Assembly: GCF_006439025.1 (NCBI RefSeq)
Contig: NZ_RCYZ01000002.1
Location: 496,753 to 560,752 of the forward strand
Reading direction: 5' to 3'
Source of the DNA: Hymenobacter nivis
GTDB taxonomy: Bacteria > Bacteroidota > Bacteroidia > Cytophagales > Hymenobacteraceae
DNA: 64,000 nucleotides
Shown here one piece after another: positions 18,173 through 27,272 of this stretch; the stretch's first letter is position 1, and every line of letters starts with the position of its first letter. Both the position numbers and the translations under genes were made by a program. Below the pieces are notes generated by a model, which ran no database searches, had not been told where the DNA came from, and saw only the letters and a program-made list of their open reading frames with translations.

Positions 18173-19243
18173 CTACTCGCCCACGGGCACCACCCAACCG
18201 TACGGGTCGGGGGCCTGGCCGTTGCGGATGGCGCCGAGGGCCGCGCCGATGCGCTTGGACAGCGCGTCGGGGCCCGCGGTGGGGATTTCATAGTCGTGGC
18301 CCTCGTGGCCGATAACGGCGATGGGGGCGATGGTGGCCGCCGTGCCCACGCCGAACGCCTCTTGCAGCGTGCCGGCTTGCAGGGCCCCAATTACTTCGCG
18401 GCTGCTCACGCGGCGCTCCTCAACGGCCACGCCCATGTCGCGGGCCAGCTGGAGCACCGAGCGGCGCGTGATGCCGTCGAGGATGGACGTGCTGAGCGAA
18501 GGGGTAATGATCTTGCCGTCGATGATGAACATGATGTTCATCGTGCCCGATTCCTCCACGTACTGGTGCTCGGAGGCATCGGTCCAGATGAGCTGGTTGT
18601 AGCCTTCCTGCTGGGCCAGCTTGGTGGGGTACATGGCGGCGCCGTAGTTACCCGCGTTTTTGGCGAAACCCGCGCCGCCCTCGGCCGAGCGCACGTACTT
18701 CTGCTCGAAGCGCACGCGCAGCGGCTTGCTGTAATACACATCAACGGGGCAGGTGATGATGGCGAACAGGTAGGTTTCAGAGGGCCGCACGCCCAGCATG
18801 CCGTCGGTGGCAAACATGAAGGGGCGGATGTAGAGGGCCCCGCCGGACACCTGGGGCAGCCAGTTCGCGTCGAGGCGTACCAGCTCCTTGAGGCCCTGCA
18901 TGAACAGCTCCTCGGGCACGGCGGGCATGCACATGCGCTCGGCCGAAGCGTTGAGGCGGGCCCAGTTGTCGAGGGGCCGGAACAGGGCCACGCCACCGCC
19001 TTCGGTGGGGTAGGCCTTCATGCCCTCAAAAATGGCCTGGCCGTAGTGCAGGGCCGAGTTGGCCGGGCTCACGGGCAGGTCGCCGTAGGGCAGAATCTGG
19101 GCGTTGTGCCACTCGCCGCCGCGGTACTCGGCCAGGAACATGTGGTCGGAAAACACTTTGCCGAACTCCAGGGGAGTGGCGTCGCGCTCGGCAATGCGGG
19201 AGGCATTGGTGCGCTGGGTGCGGATGGCGAGGGTGTCGAGCAT
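18173..19243 (-). CDS. ilvE: Branched-chain amino-acid aminotransferase
   Basis: A PLP-dependent enzyme interconverting Leu/Ile/Val with their 2-keto acids, using 2-oxoglutarate/glutamate, in the cytoplasm. The 356 residues match a class II (eukaryote-like) BCAT. Landmarks are LHYGQAIFEGMKAY near residue 65, the PLP-binding lysine in GFAKNAGNYGAA (K195), and ESGTMNIMF with the substrate/cofactor contacts. GVGTAATIAPI near the C-terminus is also typical. The gene stands alone between a spacer before the adenosyltransferase gene and the R2 repeat, with no ilv biosynthetic neighbours. Confidence 0.95.
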   Translation of the reverse strand: MLDTLAIRTQRTNASRIAERDATPLEFGKVFSDHMFLAEYRGGEWHNAQILPYGDLPVSPANSALHYGQAIFEGMKAYPTEGGGVALFRPLDNWARLNASAERMCMPAVPEELFMQGLKELVRLDANWLPQVSGGALYIRPFMFATDGMLGVRPSETYLFAIITCPVDVYYSKPLRVRFEQKYVRSAEGGAGFAKNAGNYGAAMYPTKLAQQEGYNQLIWTDASEHQYVEESGTMNIMFIIDGKIITPSLSTSILDGITRRSVLQLARDMGVAVEERRVSSREVIGALQAGTLQEAFGVGTAATIAPIAVIGHEGHDYEIPTAGPDALSKRIGAALGAIRNGQAPDPYGWVVPVGE

Positions 19244-19320
19244 AATCGGAAAAAGTAACGAACGAAGAACGGGTGGGAGAGGGCGAAGGTACGGCTAGGG
19301 GCCCTGGCCGGTTGGGTGGG

Positions 19321-19869
19321 CTACACCCGGGCCTTCCAGGTCACTTCCTCCACGCCCAGCTCGTGGGCCATGCGGCGGCTGAGCACAAATAGGTAATCGG
19401 AGAGCCGGTTGAGGTACATCACCACCAAATCGGCCACAAACGACTCCTCGCGCAGGTGGATGGCCAGGCGCTCGGCCCGGCGGCACACGCAGCGGGCCAC
19501 GTGGGCCATGCTCACGGCGGGGTGGCCGCCGGGCAGCACGAAGGCCCGCAGCTCGGGCAGCCCCTCGTTCATGCGGTCCATCTCGTCTTCGAGCAGCTTC
19601 ACGTCGGCGTCGTGCAGGTCGGGCAGCTTCATGCGCGACTTTTCGGGGTCGGCGGCCAGGGCCGAGCCGATGGTGAAGAGCCGGTCTTGCACCTCCTTCA
19701 GCAGCAAGCGCCGCGAGGCGTTGATGTCCTGGTCGCGCACCAGCCCTACGTGCGCGTTCAGCTCATCCACGGTGCCGTAGGCCTCGATGCGCAGGCTGCC
19801 CTTGGATACGCGGGTGCCGCCAATGAGGGAGGTGAGGCCCTGGTCGCCGGTGCGGGTGTAGATTTTCAT
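19321..19869 (-). CDS. PduO-type cob(I)alamin adenosyltransferase
   Basis: Makes adenosylcobalamin by transferring the adenosyl group of ATP to cob(I)alamin, cytoplasmic. The 182-residue protein has the N-terminal ATP-binding pattern MKIYTRTGDQGLTSLIGG, the YGTVDELNAHVG helix, and the RCVCRRAERL motif with the conserved Arg residues, followed by LNRLSDYLFVLSR. Length and order fit the PduO/MMAB family. No cobalamin riboswitch or other B12 gene is adjacent; the likely client enzymes (methylmalonyl-CoA mutase or a B12-dependent ribonucleotide reductase) are outside the window. The upstream 223-base spacer holds repeat R3. Confidence 0.93.
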   Translation of the reverse strand: MKIYTRTGDQGLTSLIGGTRVSKGSLRIEAYGTVDELNAHVGLVRDQDINASRRLLLKEVQDRLFTIGSALAADPEKSRMKLPDLHDADVKLLEDEMDRMNEGLPELRAFVLPGGHPAVSMAHVARCVCRRAERLAIHLREESFVADLVVMYLNRLSDYLFVLSRRMAHELGVEEVTWKARV

Positions 19870-19962
19870 TCTTTCAGTGGGTGAGTAGTAGAACGGTAGA
19901 AGGAAAGAATGAGCTTTTTGTTAGGAGATGCGGCTTGGCAATCATCCAAGTCGGCGAAGAGG

Positions 19963-20042
19963 TTGTCATTCCGACGAAGGAGGAATTGGGGTAAAACCAG
20001 GCAAAGGTTGTCCTCCGATTCCTCCTTCGTCGGAATGACAAA
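19963..20042. repeat. Inverted repeat R3 (GTCATTCCGACGAAGG type)
   Basis: Arms 19963-19991 and 20015-20042 are almost perfect reverse complements. The outer arm end GTCATTCC resembles R5 (GTCATCCTGAGC) and R6 (GTCATGCTGAGC), but the inner arm carries GAAGGAGGAAT in place of the GCATCT core, so it looks like a sister subfamily. It occupies the spacer between the ABC ATPase and the adenosyltransferase gene. Confidence 0.85.
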
Positions 20043-20092
20043 CCCGTGTTTGGACCGCCAATAAGGAGCCATCCCACCATTCACCCATTCAC

Positions 20093-20809
<717 letters not shown>

Positions 20810-20841
20810 AGGCGGGCGCGGAAAACAGGCGAAAGAAACGC

Positions 20842-23571
20842 TTAAAAAGCCGCGTGGGCCGCCCGCCGCGCCGCCAGCTGTGCTTGGAGCGCCGCAAAGG
20901 CCGCGGCGGGCAGTTGCTGCTGCGCCCGGGCCAGGGCGTCGGTGGCGTAGTCCGACAGGCCGGCGTCGGCTGCGGCCAGCACGTAGGCTTGCAACAGCGG
21001 CAGCGAGCCGGGGTTTTCGGCCAGGCCCGTTTGCAGGGCGTTGTAGGCCGCCGAGTAGTCGCGCCGCTGGGTGTAAAATGCGGCCGCCGCCAGCACCGCC
21101 GGCTCATTAAACGGGGCTTCGCGCACGATGCGCTGGTACAAGCCCGCCGCCCGGGGCCCCGCGCCGGCCTGCTGCGCCTGTGCCAGCCAGGCGGCTCCCG
21201 CCCGCGGGTAGCGGGCGGCAAAGGCCGTGCGCCACTGGCTCACATCGGCCCCGGGCAGGGCCCCCAGCAAGGGCCCCGCGGCGCGGCGCAAGGCCGTATC
21301 GGGCGCGGCGGCAATGCGGGCCAGCACGGCGCGGGCCGAATCGGCCTGGCCGGCCAGGAGCAGGGCCCCGGCACGGGCCAGCGGGGCCGTGGGGGCCCCG
21401 TGGCTGGCCGCCAGGGCCAGCTGGCCGGCAGCGGTGGCGTACTGGCCCTGCTGCAACTGCCAGAGGCCCAGCAGCTGCTGGTAGTAGCCGGCGGTGGCGC
21501 TGGAGCCGGCCGCCAACGGGGCCAGCAGCTGCCGGGCTATTTGCTCCTGCCCCAGCGCGTGGCGCGTGAGGGCCTGCAAAAACAGCAGCTGCTCGTAGTA
21601 GGGCGCATTGGCCGGGCGCGTGGCCAAGCGCGCCAGCAGCGGCAGCAGCGTGGGGCGCGCCTGGCCGGCCGCCGCTAGCGCCGCGTGGTACACCGCCGCA
21701 AACTGCGCCGCGTCGAGGTCGCCGTCGGCCACGCCGGGGGCCCCGGCGGCGGGCCGGTGCTGGAGCAGCCGCAGCAGCAGCAGGTTGCTGGCGAGGGCCG
21801 GCTCGTCGGCGGCGGGTTGGAAGCCGGCGGCCAGCTTTTGCGCGGCGGGCAGCAGGTTTTGCTGCAGCAAAAAGCCCAGGCGGTTGGTGCGGCTGGGGTA
21901 GGCCCCGGGGGCCAGGCGCTCGGCGCGGTCCAGGTAAATGGCCACCGAATCGGTGAGGGCCGTTTGGGTGAAGAGCTGGGCCAAGTCGCTGGCCAGGGCG
22001 GCGCTGCCGGGCTGGCGGCGTAGGCCCTGGCGCAGGGCGTCGAGGTTGTCGAACAGGTCCTGGGGGGCGGTGCCGAGGGCGGCCACGCGCAGCGACACCT
22101 TTTCGTTGGGGGCGGGCAGCAGGGCCCGGCGCAGGGCGTTCAGCTCGTTCTGGCGCTGCTCGCGGAAGCGGTACAGCGCCGCCCGGCCCAGCTGGGCGTG
22201 CAGGTTGTTGCGGTCGAGCACGTCGCCGCTCTCGGCGTAGTAGCGCTCGGCCAGCAGGGCCAGGCCCAGGTCGTCGGGGTGGGCCTCGCTCTGGCGGCGG
22301 CCCAGGTCGCCGAGGTAGTTGAACATGCCGGCGCGCACCTGCGTGAGCAGCGGCCAATCGAGGCGCATCTGCAAGGCCAGCAGGGCCCCCAGGCCCAGCA
22401 CGTACACGGTGTAGAATGGCAGCCGCCGCGGCGCAAACGCCACCCGGTACACCGCCAGCCGCTGCCGCACCAGGGGCCCAAAGTTGACCAGCAGGTACCC
22501 AAAAAAGGCTAGCCCCAGCACCAGCAGCGCCAGGCCACTGAAGCTGCGCGCCGCCGCTAGCAGCGGCGTGTTATCCGTGGCCAGGGCGTAGGCCAGGGTG
22601 CCGCCGGCGGCCATCACTAGCAGCGGGTACAGCTGGGCCGCGCCGGGGGCGTAGGGCACCCAGGCGGCGTAGCTGGGGGCCCGCAGGCGCAGGCCAAGCC
22701 CGCCCACCAGCACGGCCGGCAACAGCAGCACCAGCGGGTCGAGGCCCATGCCGCGGTACAGCAACAGCTCCTCATTGCCCCAAAACCATCCGGCCAGCAG
22801 GCCCAGGTATACCAGGCTAGCCCCCACAAAGGGCCACAGGCCCGTACCTGTGGAGTTCCCGCGGCCGGCCAGCCACAGCAGGCCGCGCACGTTTTCGATG
22901 CCCACCCACAGCACCAGCGCCGCCACCAGCACCGCCCCGCCCGGGGTAGCGTAGGCGGCTAGGTGCAGGGCCAGCTCGGCGGGCGGCAGCTGGCCGCGGA
23001 AGGCCAGTAGGGCCCCCAGCCCGGCCACCAGGGCCAGGCACAGGGCCACGCGCCCGGCCAGCGGCACCCGCTCGCCGTAGGCGTGCAGCCCAAAGGCCAG
23101 GCCGCCCACCAGGGCCAGGCTCAGACCCAGAAAGTATTGTTTCTCCACCGAAAAAACGCCCACCAAATCCAGGTTGAGCGACATCAGCAGGAAGATGACC
23201 GGCACCAGCGCGGCCACGAAGGCCGTGCGTCGCAGCGTGGTGGCCACCGCTACCCAGCCCGCCAGGGCCCCCGCCAGCAGCGCCACCAGCCACGTGGCGG
23301 CCTCGGGCTGCACCAGGGGGCCCACCAGGTCGTGCGTCAGGCTCACCACGAAGCCGCTGGCCTGCACGGGCAGCGCCAGGGGCCCCACGGCCAAGGCATC
23401 GAGGGTGAGGGGCTGGGCCAGCAGGTGCGGCACCAGCACCAGGGGCAGCGTGGCCGCCGCGCCCGTAAAGTAGTAGTATGCTGCCAGGCCCACGGCCAGC
23501 GCCGCCAGCCCGGCCAGCGGCCGGGGCCGCCAGGGGCGGCCGGGGCCCCCGGGGAGTGCAGGAGCCGCCAA
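20842..23571 (-). CDS. Large polytopic membrane protein with C-terminal TPR region
   Basis: A 909-residue Ala/Leu-rich protein I do not recognise. Residues ~15-430 contain roughly a dozen hydrophobic helices; residues ~440-900 are soluble, helical and TPR-like (repeated A-L-Y-...-A patterns), probably periplasmic or cytoplasmic scaffold. The N-terminus is odd: the frame is the same as gatC and separated from it by a single TAG (23572-23574), and the first possible start is the TTG immediately after it. No ATG or GTG occurs in the first 25 codons. The start is therefore either that TTG by reinitiation or a GTG further in. A role tied to the downstream ABC ATPase is possible but unproven. Confidence 0.7.
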   Translation of the reverse strand: MAAPALPGGPGRPWRPRPLAGLAALAVGLAAYYYFTGAAATLPLVLVPHLLAQPLTLDALAVGPLALPVQASGFVVSLTHDLVGPLVQPEAATWLVALLAGALAGWVAVATTLRRTAFVAALVPVIFLLMSLNLDLVGVFSVEKQYFLGLSLALVGGLAFGLHAYGERVPLAGRVALCLALVAGLGALLAFRGQLPPAELALHLAAYATPGGAVLVAALVLWVGIENVRGLLWLAGRGNSTGTGLWPFVGASLVYLGLLAGWFWGNEELLLYRGMGLDPLVLLLPAVLVGGLGLRLRAPSYAAWVPYAPGAAQLYPLLVMAAGGTLAYALATDNTPLLAAARSFSGLALLVLGLAFFGYLLVNFGPLVRQRLAVYRVAFAPRRLPFYTVYVLGLGALLALQMRLDWPLLTQVRAGMFNYLGDLGRRQSEAHPDDLGLALLAERYYAESGDVLDRNNLHAQLGRAALYRFREQRQNELNALRRALLPAPNEKVSLRVAALGTAPQDLFDNLDALRQGLRRQPGSAALASDLAQLFTQTALTDSVAIYLDRAERLAPGAYPSRTNRLGFLLQQNLLPAAQKLAAGFQPAADEPALASNLLLLRLLQHRPAAGAPGVADGDLDAAQFAAVYHAALAAAGQARPTLLPLLARLATRPANAPYYEQLLFLQALTRHALGQEQIARQLLAPLAAGSSATAGYYQQLLGLWQLQQGQYATAAGQLALAASHGAPTAPLARAGALLLAGQADSARAVLARIAAAPDTALRRAAGPLLGALPGADVSQWRTAFAARYPRAGAAWLAQAQQAGAGPRAAGLYQRIVREAPFNEPAVLAAAAFYTQRRDYSAAYNALQTGLAENPGSLPLLQAYVLAAADAGLSDYATDALARAQQQLPAAAFAALQAQLAARRAAHAAF

Positions 23572-23859
23572 CTAGTCGAGCACTTTGGGCACCCGGAAGT
23601 AGTCCGAATCCTTGCGCGGGGCGTTGCGCAGGCCCTCCTGGTGGCTCACGGTGTTGCGCCCCTCGTCGTCGCGCAGCACGTTGATTTCCTGCGACAAGTG
23701 CACCAGCGGCTCCACGTCGGTCGTGTCCACGGCCTCCAGCTGGGCCACGAAGTCGAGGATGTTGTTCAGGTCGCCGAGCATCTGCTGTTCGTGGGCGGTG
23801 TCAAATTCGAGGCGGGCCAGGTGGGCGAGGCCGCGCAGGGTGGCTAGGTCGGTGCTCAT
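23572..23859 (-). CDS. gatC: Asp-tRNA(Asn)/Glu-tRNA(Gln) amidotransferase subunit C
   Basis: GatC is the small subunit that ties GatA and GatB together in the amidotransferase converting misacylated Glu-tRNA(Gln) or Asp-tRNA(Asn) to the correct forms. The 95-residue length, the N-terminal helix (LRGLAHLARLEF), LNNILDFVAQLEAVDTTDVEP and the C-terminal RKDSDYFRVPKVLD are all family hallmarks. The gatA and gatB genes are not in the window. The stop codon directly abuts the possible TTG start of the downstream membrane protein in the same frame. Confidence 0.95.
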   Translation of the reverse strand: MSTDLATLRGLAHLARLEFDTAHEQQMLGDLNNILDFVAQLEAVDTTDVEPLVHLSQEINVLRDDEGRNTVSHQEGLRNAPRKDSDYFRVPKVLD

Positions 23860-23890
23860 TAGTAGGAATTATGAATTACAAGTTAGTCAG

Positions 23891-24004
23891 GGCCGTCGTG
23901 CAGATCTGGCGTCCGCACAGCGAAGCATCTTTTTCGCAGCAGTAATTTATGAATAGTGGGCGATAGAGACGCTTCGGCTGCGCGGACGCCAGATCAGCAT
24001 GGCC
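23891..24004. repeat. REP-like inverted repeat R4 (gatC-plsC spacer)
   Basis: Arms of ~40 bases (23891-23930 and 23965-24004) are reverse complements with a few mismatches and small indels. It shares the GAAGCATCT / AGACGCTTC core and a TCTGGCGTCCGC segment with R1 and with the half-element at 49222. It fills the spacer between gatC and plsC. Confidence 0.85.
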
Positions 24005-24021
24005 GTTTGGGTTTTGCTAAG

Positions 24022-24798
24022 TTACCGCCACGTGCTGGGGCCCGGTTTCTCGGCGCCCTCGGGCAGAAAGTCGGCGGTGAGCTGGGCGGCCACGCGGGCC
24101 TTGAGGGCGGGTACGTCGGCGGCGGTGAGGCCGGCGGTGGCAATGGCGGGATGGAACACGATTTTGAGGCGGTGGTAGCGCACCCGCAGGCTGCCCTTCA
24201 CGTCGGGCATGAACATGTGGTTCAGCGGCATGCCCACCGGCACGATGGGCACGCCGGCGGCAATGGCCAGCAGAAAAGCGCCGTCCTGCAGCGGCAGTAG
24301 TTCGCGGCCGGGCGTGGGCGAAATGCGCCCTTCGGCAAAGATGGCGATGCTGCGCCCGGCGGCCAGGCCCTGGCGGGCCGCTACCAGGGCGCGCCCCCGG
24401 CTCACGGCGCTGGCCCGGTCCACGGTGATGTAGACCCGGCCAAACAGGGGCCCCCACAGCGGCACCTTGGCCAGCGAGTGCTTGCCCATCATGTTGAGGT
24501 AGCCAGGGATGGTTTTGAACATCAGCATGATGTCGATGTACGAGCCGTGGTTGGCCACGTACACGCAGGGGCCGGGCAGGGGCCCCGCCGCCTCGTGCAC
24601 TTCCTCAATCGGCACGCCCCACATGAACAGCGAAAACTTGGCCCAGCCGCTGTAGATGCGGTGCAGCGCCGGGTAGCCGGCCGGCGTGCGCCCCAGCCAC
24701 CACTGCCAGGGGTAGGTGACCACGAACGGCAGCACAAACCAAAACGTGGCCCAGGTGGTGTACAGGCGGTGGCCCAGGTAGCGAAGCAAGTGGCGCAT
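24022..24798 (-). CDS. plsC: 1-acyl-sn-glycerol-3-phosphate acyltransferase (PlsC family)
   Basis: Transfers an acyl group to lysophosphatidic acid to make phosphatidic acid at the inner membrane. The 258 residues begin with a hydrophobic anchor (~12-35). The catalytic HX4D motif is NHGSYID (near residue 84). The usual FPEGTRS motif appears as FAEGRISP near residue 155, a common variant, and VPIVPVGM follows. It is 13 bases downstream of the Nudix gene and probably in its operon. The variant second motif leaves room for another acyl acceptor such as an ornithine or sulfonolipid precursor. Confidence 0.88.
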   Translation of the reverse strand: MRHLLRYLGHRLYTTWATFWFVLPFVVTYPWQWWLGRTPAGYPALHRIYSGWAKFSLFMWGVPIEEVHEAAGPLPGPCVYVANHGSYIDIMLMFKTIPGYLNMMGKHSLAKVPLWGPLFGRVYITVDRASAVSRGRALVAARQGLAAGRSIAIFAEGRISPTPGRELLPLQDGAFLLAIAAGVPIVPVGMPLNHMFMPDVKGSLRVRYHRLKIVFHPAIATAGLTAADVPALKARVAAQLTADFLPEGAEKPGPSTWR

Positions 24799-24811
24799 AT
24801 TCCGGGCAAAG

Positions 24812-25390
24812 TTAGCCCTTGGCGCGCGCCGCCAAAATGCGCTCCGCCTTCAGCAGGCCCGCCACGCTGATGCCGTCGGTGATGCGGTCGTCCATGGCCA
24901 TGGCCACGGCCTCGGCCAGGGGCAGCTTCCAGAGGCGCAGGTCCTCGGTTTCTTCGGGCTCGGTGTCGCCCTGCGTCAGCTCCTCGGCCAGGTACACAAA
25001 GCCTTCTTCGTCGGTCACGGAGTTGGAGGTGTGCAGGCGGGCAATGCGCGTCCAGCGGGCGGCGAGCAGGCCGGTTTCTTCGCGCAGCTCGCGCTGGGCC
25101 GATTCCAGCACGTCGAGCTCCACGGGGCCCCCGCCCATCGGAATCTCCCAGCTGTACTCGTTGAGCGGGTAGCGGTACTGGCCCACCAGCCAAGTGTTGC
25201 CATCGGCATCGACGGGAATGATGCCAATGGCCTTGTTCTTCATGCTCACCACCCCGTAGATGCCGGGGCCCCCGGCGGGGTTCAACACCTGGTCTTCACG
25301 TACTGAAATCCAGGGGTTTTGGTAGTGTACGGCGCTGGAAAGCACGCGCCAGGGATTGTGGGTTTCGTCGAAGTTGGCGTCGGAAAGCAT
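24812..25390 (-). CDS. Nudix hydrolase (ADP-ribose pyrophosphatase-like)
   Basis: A 192-residue protein starting MLSDANFDETHNPW; the frame extends upstream but this ATG fits the family. The Nudix box lies at SWEIPMGGG...RELREETGLL, with the REL-x-EE-x-G core intact. The Glu normally found seven residues before that core is Leu here, although a Glu sits one place earlier. The upstream part YQNPWISVREDQVLNPAG and WLVGQYRYPLN resembles ADP-ribose/nucleoside-diphosphate-sugar pyrophosphatases, which cleave X-linked nucleoside diphosphates with Mg2+. It lies just upstream of plsC in the same direction. Confidence 0.88.
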   Translation of the reverse strand: MLSDANFDETHNPWRVLSSAVHYQNPWISVREDQVLNPAGGPGIYGVVSMKNKAIGIIPVDADGNTWLVGQYRYPLNEYSWEIPMGGGPVELDVLESAQRELREETGLLAARWTRIARLHTSNSVTDEEGFVYLAEELTQGDTEPEETEDLRLWKLPLAEAVAMAMDDRITDGISVAGLLKAERILAARAKG

Positions 25391-25539
25391 GGGCGGAGAG
25401 GGCGCGGGCAAGGGCCGTGCCCCCGGCAAAACTACGCGGTGCCTGCCGCCGCCGCGCCATTCGGATAGGAATACTGCCAATTGGCAGAGTACAAGGCCGA
25501 ATTGGTCTAAATGAAGAAACAGCCACCGGAAGCACCCCC

Positions 25540-25547
25540 TAGCTTTG
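25540..25547 (+). promoter_or_regulatory. Bacteroidota -7 box (TAGCTTTG) ahead of the small RNA
   Basis: TAGCTTTG matches TAnnTTTG exactly and lies six bases before the first base of the RNA's closing stem (25553). No clear TTG is found at the -33 distance, so the promoter may be weak or use an extended element. Confidence 0.6.
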
Positions 25548-25552
25548 TATTC

Positions 25553-25697
25553 ATAAGTGCCCCGCACGGGCTGGAAATGTGGAAAGGAAGGACCTCTCGT
25601 GCGCTGGTAGGGTTAGCCAAAAAGCTGGGGTAGACAGCTTCCGGCCGGCCCTGCCACTTATAAAAGGCCGCTGCCCTTGGGCAGCGGCCTTTTTTTG
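25553..25697 (+). ncRNA. Putative structured small RNA of unknown family
   Basis: This stretch has the layout of an independent RNA gene. A -7 box is directly upstream. The 5' end ATAAGTG (25553-25559) pairs perfectly with CACTTAT (25655-25661), and a second stem, GGGCTGG (25568-25574) with CCGGCCC (25645-25651), stacks inside it. An internal hairpin AAGCTG/CAGCTT lies at 25622-25640, and a strong terminator follows the closing stem at once. That implies a ~109-nt structured body plus terminator tail. No open frame with good codon bias covers it. It lacks the SRP RNA, RNase P, tmRNA and tRNA hallmarks. A 6S-like regulator is one idea; a leader of the gene at 25794 is another. Confidence 0.55.
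25662..25697 (+). terminator. Intrinsic terminator of the small RNA
   Basis: GGCCGCTGCCC (25666-25676) pairs with GGGCAGCGGCC (25679-25689) over a 2-base loop, followed by eight Ts on the plus strand. The opposite strand has only a short T-run, so it works mainly in the plus direction, where no protein gene ends. Confidence 0.9.
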
Positions 25698-25793
25698 TGC
25701 CCGGCCGGGGCTGGTGAATAAACCCGGGCCGGCCGACCGTCGTATTTAATAAGGGCGACGGCCGCTTATTTCCCGGCTGTTTCCCTTTGCAAC

Positions 25794-26063
25794 ATGTCCA
25801 CTAGCTCCAAAAAACCCACCGATAACGAAAACACCCCGCCCGTACCCGTTGAGGGCGACCCGCTCTTCACGCTGCACTTCGCGCAAGCCGAAGCTGCGCT
25901 GAAGGAGAAGAACGGCGGCCTCGGCCCGACCAGCAACCAGTACGTATCCAACGACGAAGAGGAAAATATCGACGAGGCCTTAACGCCGCGCGACAGCCAA
26001 GGCTTCGTGCGCGGCGAGGAAGACCCGGACCGGACTGGTAGCAACGCCGGTGGCCATAGCTAA
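25794..26063 (+). CDS. Small acidic, probably disordered hypothetical protein
   Basis: An 89-residue protein (MSTSSKKPTDNENTPP...) rich in Asp, Glu, Pro, Ser and Asn. A short helical stretch at about residues 22-42 (PLFTLHFAQAEAALKEKNGG) is the only part likely to be structured. There is no signal peptide or membrane segment. I do not recognise the family. The ATG at 25794 is the only reasonable start. It is separated from the small RNA by that RNA's terminator and followed by a 61-base perfect palindrome. Acidic small proteins of this kind may be intrinsically disordered regulators, but nothing here shows that. Confidence 0.65.
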   Translation: MSTSSKKPTDNENTPPVPVEGDPLFTLHFAQAEAALKEKNGGLGPTSNQYVSNDEEENIDEALTPRDSQGFVRGEEDPDRTGSNAGGHS

Positions 26064-26095
26064 GCCTAAGCTTAAGCGGCAATTATCCTGATACT

Positions 26096-26156
26096 GCGCA
26101 ACGAGAAGGGGCCCCCGGCAGCCACAGTGGCTGCCGGGGGCCCCTTCTCGTTGCGC
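26096..26156. terminator. 61-bp perfect palindrome between convergent genes
   Basis: Arms of 30 bases (26096-26125 and 26127-26156) are exact reverse complements around a single A. It contains GGGGCCCCCGG. It lies between the stops of the gene at 25794 (+) and rnhB (-), the place for a bidirectional terminator, but neither strand has a T-tract. Confidence 0.65.
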
Positions 26157-26180
26157 TTAAACCAGCAATAGTCCGGGGCC

Positions 26181-26780
26181 CTACAGCAGCCGGAACCCTG
26201 GCCGGTGCCGCACCGTGGGGCCGTGCGCCCGGATGGCGGCCCGGTGGGCCGTGGTGGGGTAGCCCGCGTTCTGGGCCCAGCCATAGGCCGGAAACTCCAG
26301 GGCGAGGGCAGCCATGCGCTCGTCGCGGAAGGTTTTGGCGAGCACCGAGGCGGCGGCGATGCTGCGGTACAGGCCGTCGCCGCCCACTACGCAGGTGTGG
26401 GCAAAGCCCGCTAGCGGCCGGAAGCGGTTGCCGTCGACCAGCAGGTGGGCCGGGGCCACGGGCAGCGCGGCCACCGCCCGGTGCATGGCCAGGTAGCTGG
26501 CCTGGGCAATGTTCAGGGCCCCAATCTCTTCTTCCGAAGCCTCGCCCACGGCCCAGGCCACGGCCTCGGCGCAAATGAGCGGACGCAGCAAAGCGCGCTG
26601 CCGGGCGCTGAGCTGCTTGGAATCGCGCAGCAGGGGCGGGGCAAAATCGGGCGGCAGGATAACGGCCGCCGCAAACACGGGCCCCGCCAGACAGCCGCGC
26701 CCGGCCTCGTCGAGGCCGGCTTCGAGGGGCAGGCCGGTGTGGGTGGCCAGCAGCGCCGGCCGGGGCCCCGGGGCCCTCAC
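26181..26780 (-). CDS. rnhB: Ribonuclease HII
   Basis: Cleaves RNA in RNA-DNA hybrids and removes misincorporated ribonucleotides, in the cytoplasm with Mn/Mg. The 199 residues contain the catalytic acidic motif [12 protein letters not shown] (D24, E25), [10 protein letters not shown], the later aspartate in LLVDGNRF, and [21 protein letters not shown]. All active-site residues are visible. The start is GTG (26778-26780), and its GTGA overlaps the TGA stop of the response regulator, so translation of rnhB is coupled to that gene. No ATG gives a better start. Confidence 0.94.
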   Translation of the reverse strand: MRAPGPRPALLATHTGLPLEAGLDEAGRGCLAGPVFAAAVILPPDFAPPLLRDSKQLSARQRALLRPLICAEAVAWAVGEASEEEIGALNIAQASYLAMHRAVAALPVAPAHLLVDGNRFRPLAGFAHTCVVGGDGLYRSIAAASVLAKTFRDERMAALALEFPAYGWAQNAGYPTTAHRAAIRAHGPTVRHRPGFRLL

Positions 26781-27217
26781 CGCTTCAGCTGAATCAGGTC
26801 GAGGAACAGGCTGAAACCGTCGACGCTGGTGCCGCCCTCGCCGAAGGTTTCGAAGCTCAGCGGCTTGATGATGTAACCGCTCACGGCCAGCTGCTGGGCC
26901 CGGAGGCGGTCCGAGTCAAGGTCGGAAGTGGTCATGATGAACACGTTCAAATCGGCAAAGTCTGGGTCGGCGCGCAGGGCCGCCAGCAGCTCCAGGCCGT
27001 TCATGCGGGGCATGTTGATGTCAAGCATCACCAAGCTGGGCTTGGCAATTTTTTCCTGGCCGTTTTCGCCGCGCAGCAGGTCCAGGGCCTCGCGGCCGTT
27101 GCGGGCATGGGTGAGCGGCACCTCAATGTGCTGGCGGCGCAGCTCGCGCTGCACGTTCATGACGTCCATCTGGTCGTCTTCAACCAACAGGATGCTCGGA
27201 ATTGATTCGGGGGACAT
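26777..27217 (-). CDS. Single-domain (CheY/Rcp1-like) response regulator
   Basis: A 146-residue receiver domain with no output domain. The acidic pocket is VEDDQMD (D14/D15), the phosphoacceptor is D66 in [13 protein letters not shown], the switch Thr is in IMTTSD and the conserved Lys is in YIIKPLS. The long form with [17 protein letters not shown] helix matches the Rcp1-type regulators often paired with CHASE3 or phytochrome kinases. The ATG at 27217 (MSPESIPS) was chosen; the upstream extension is Pro-rich. It is 55 bases downstream of the histidine kinase gene, presumably its partner, and its stop overlaps the rnhB start. Confidence 0.93.
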   Translation of the reverse strand: MSPESIPSILLVEDDQMDVMNVQRELRRQHIEVPLTHARNGREALDLLRGENGQEKIAKPSLVMLDINMPRMNGLELLAALRADPDFADLNVFIMTTSDLDSDRLRAQQLAVSGYIIKPLSFETFGEGGTSVDGFSLFLDLIQLKR

Positions 27218-27272
27218 AGTAAAGAGGAAGAATCCGGCGGGGCCGGGGCATGGAAAGGGCAAAGTAACGGCC

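Noticed and set aside
25553..25697. SRP RNA, RNase P RNA, tmRNA, or a fragment of 23S rRNA
   Set aside because: The SRP GGAA-loop/AGCAG motif, RNase P core motifs and a CCA end are absent. A faint likeness to the 3' part of 23S rRNA (ACCTCT...GGGTAG) was too weak to rely on.
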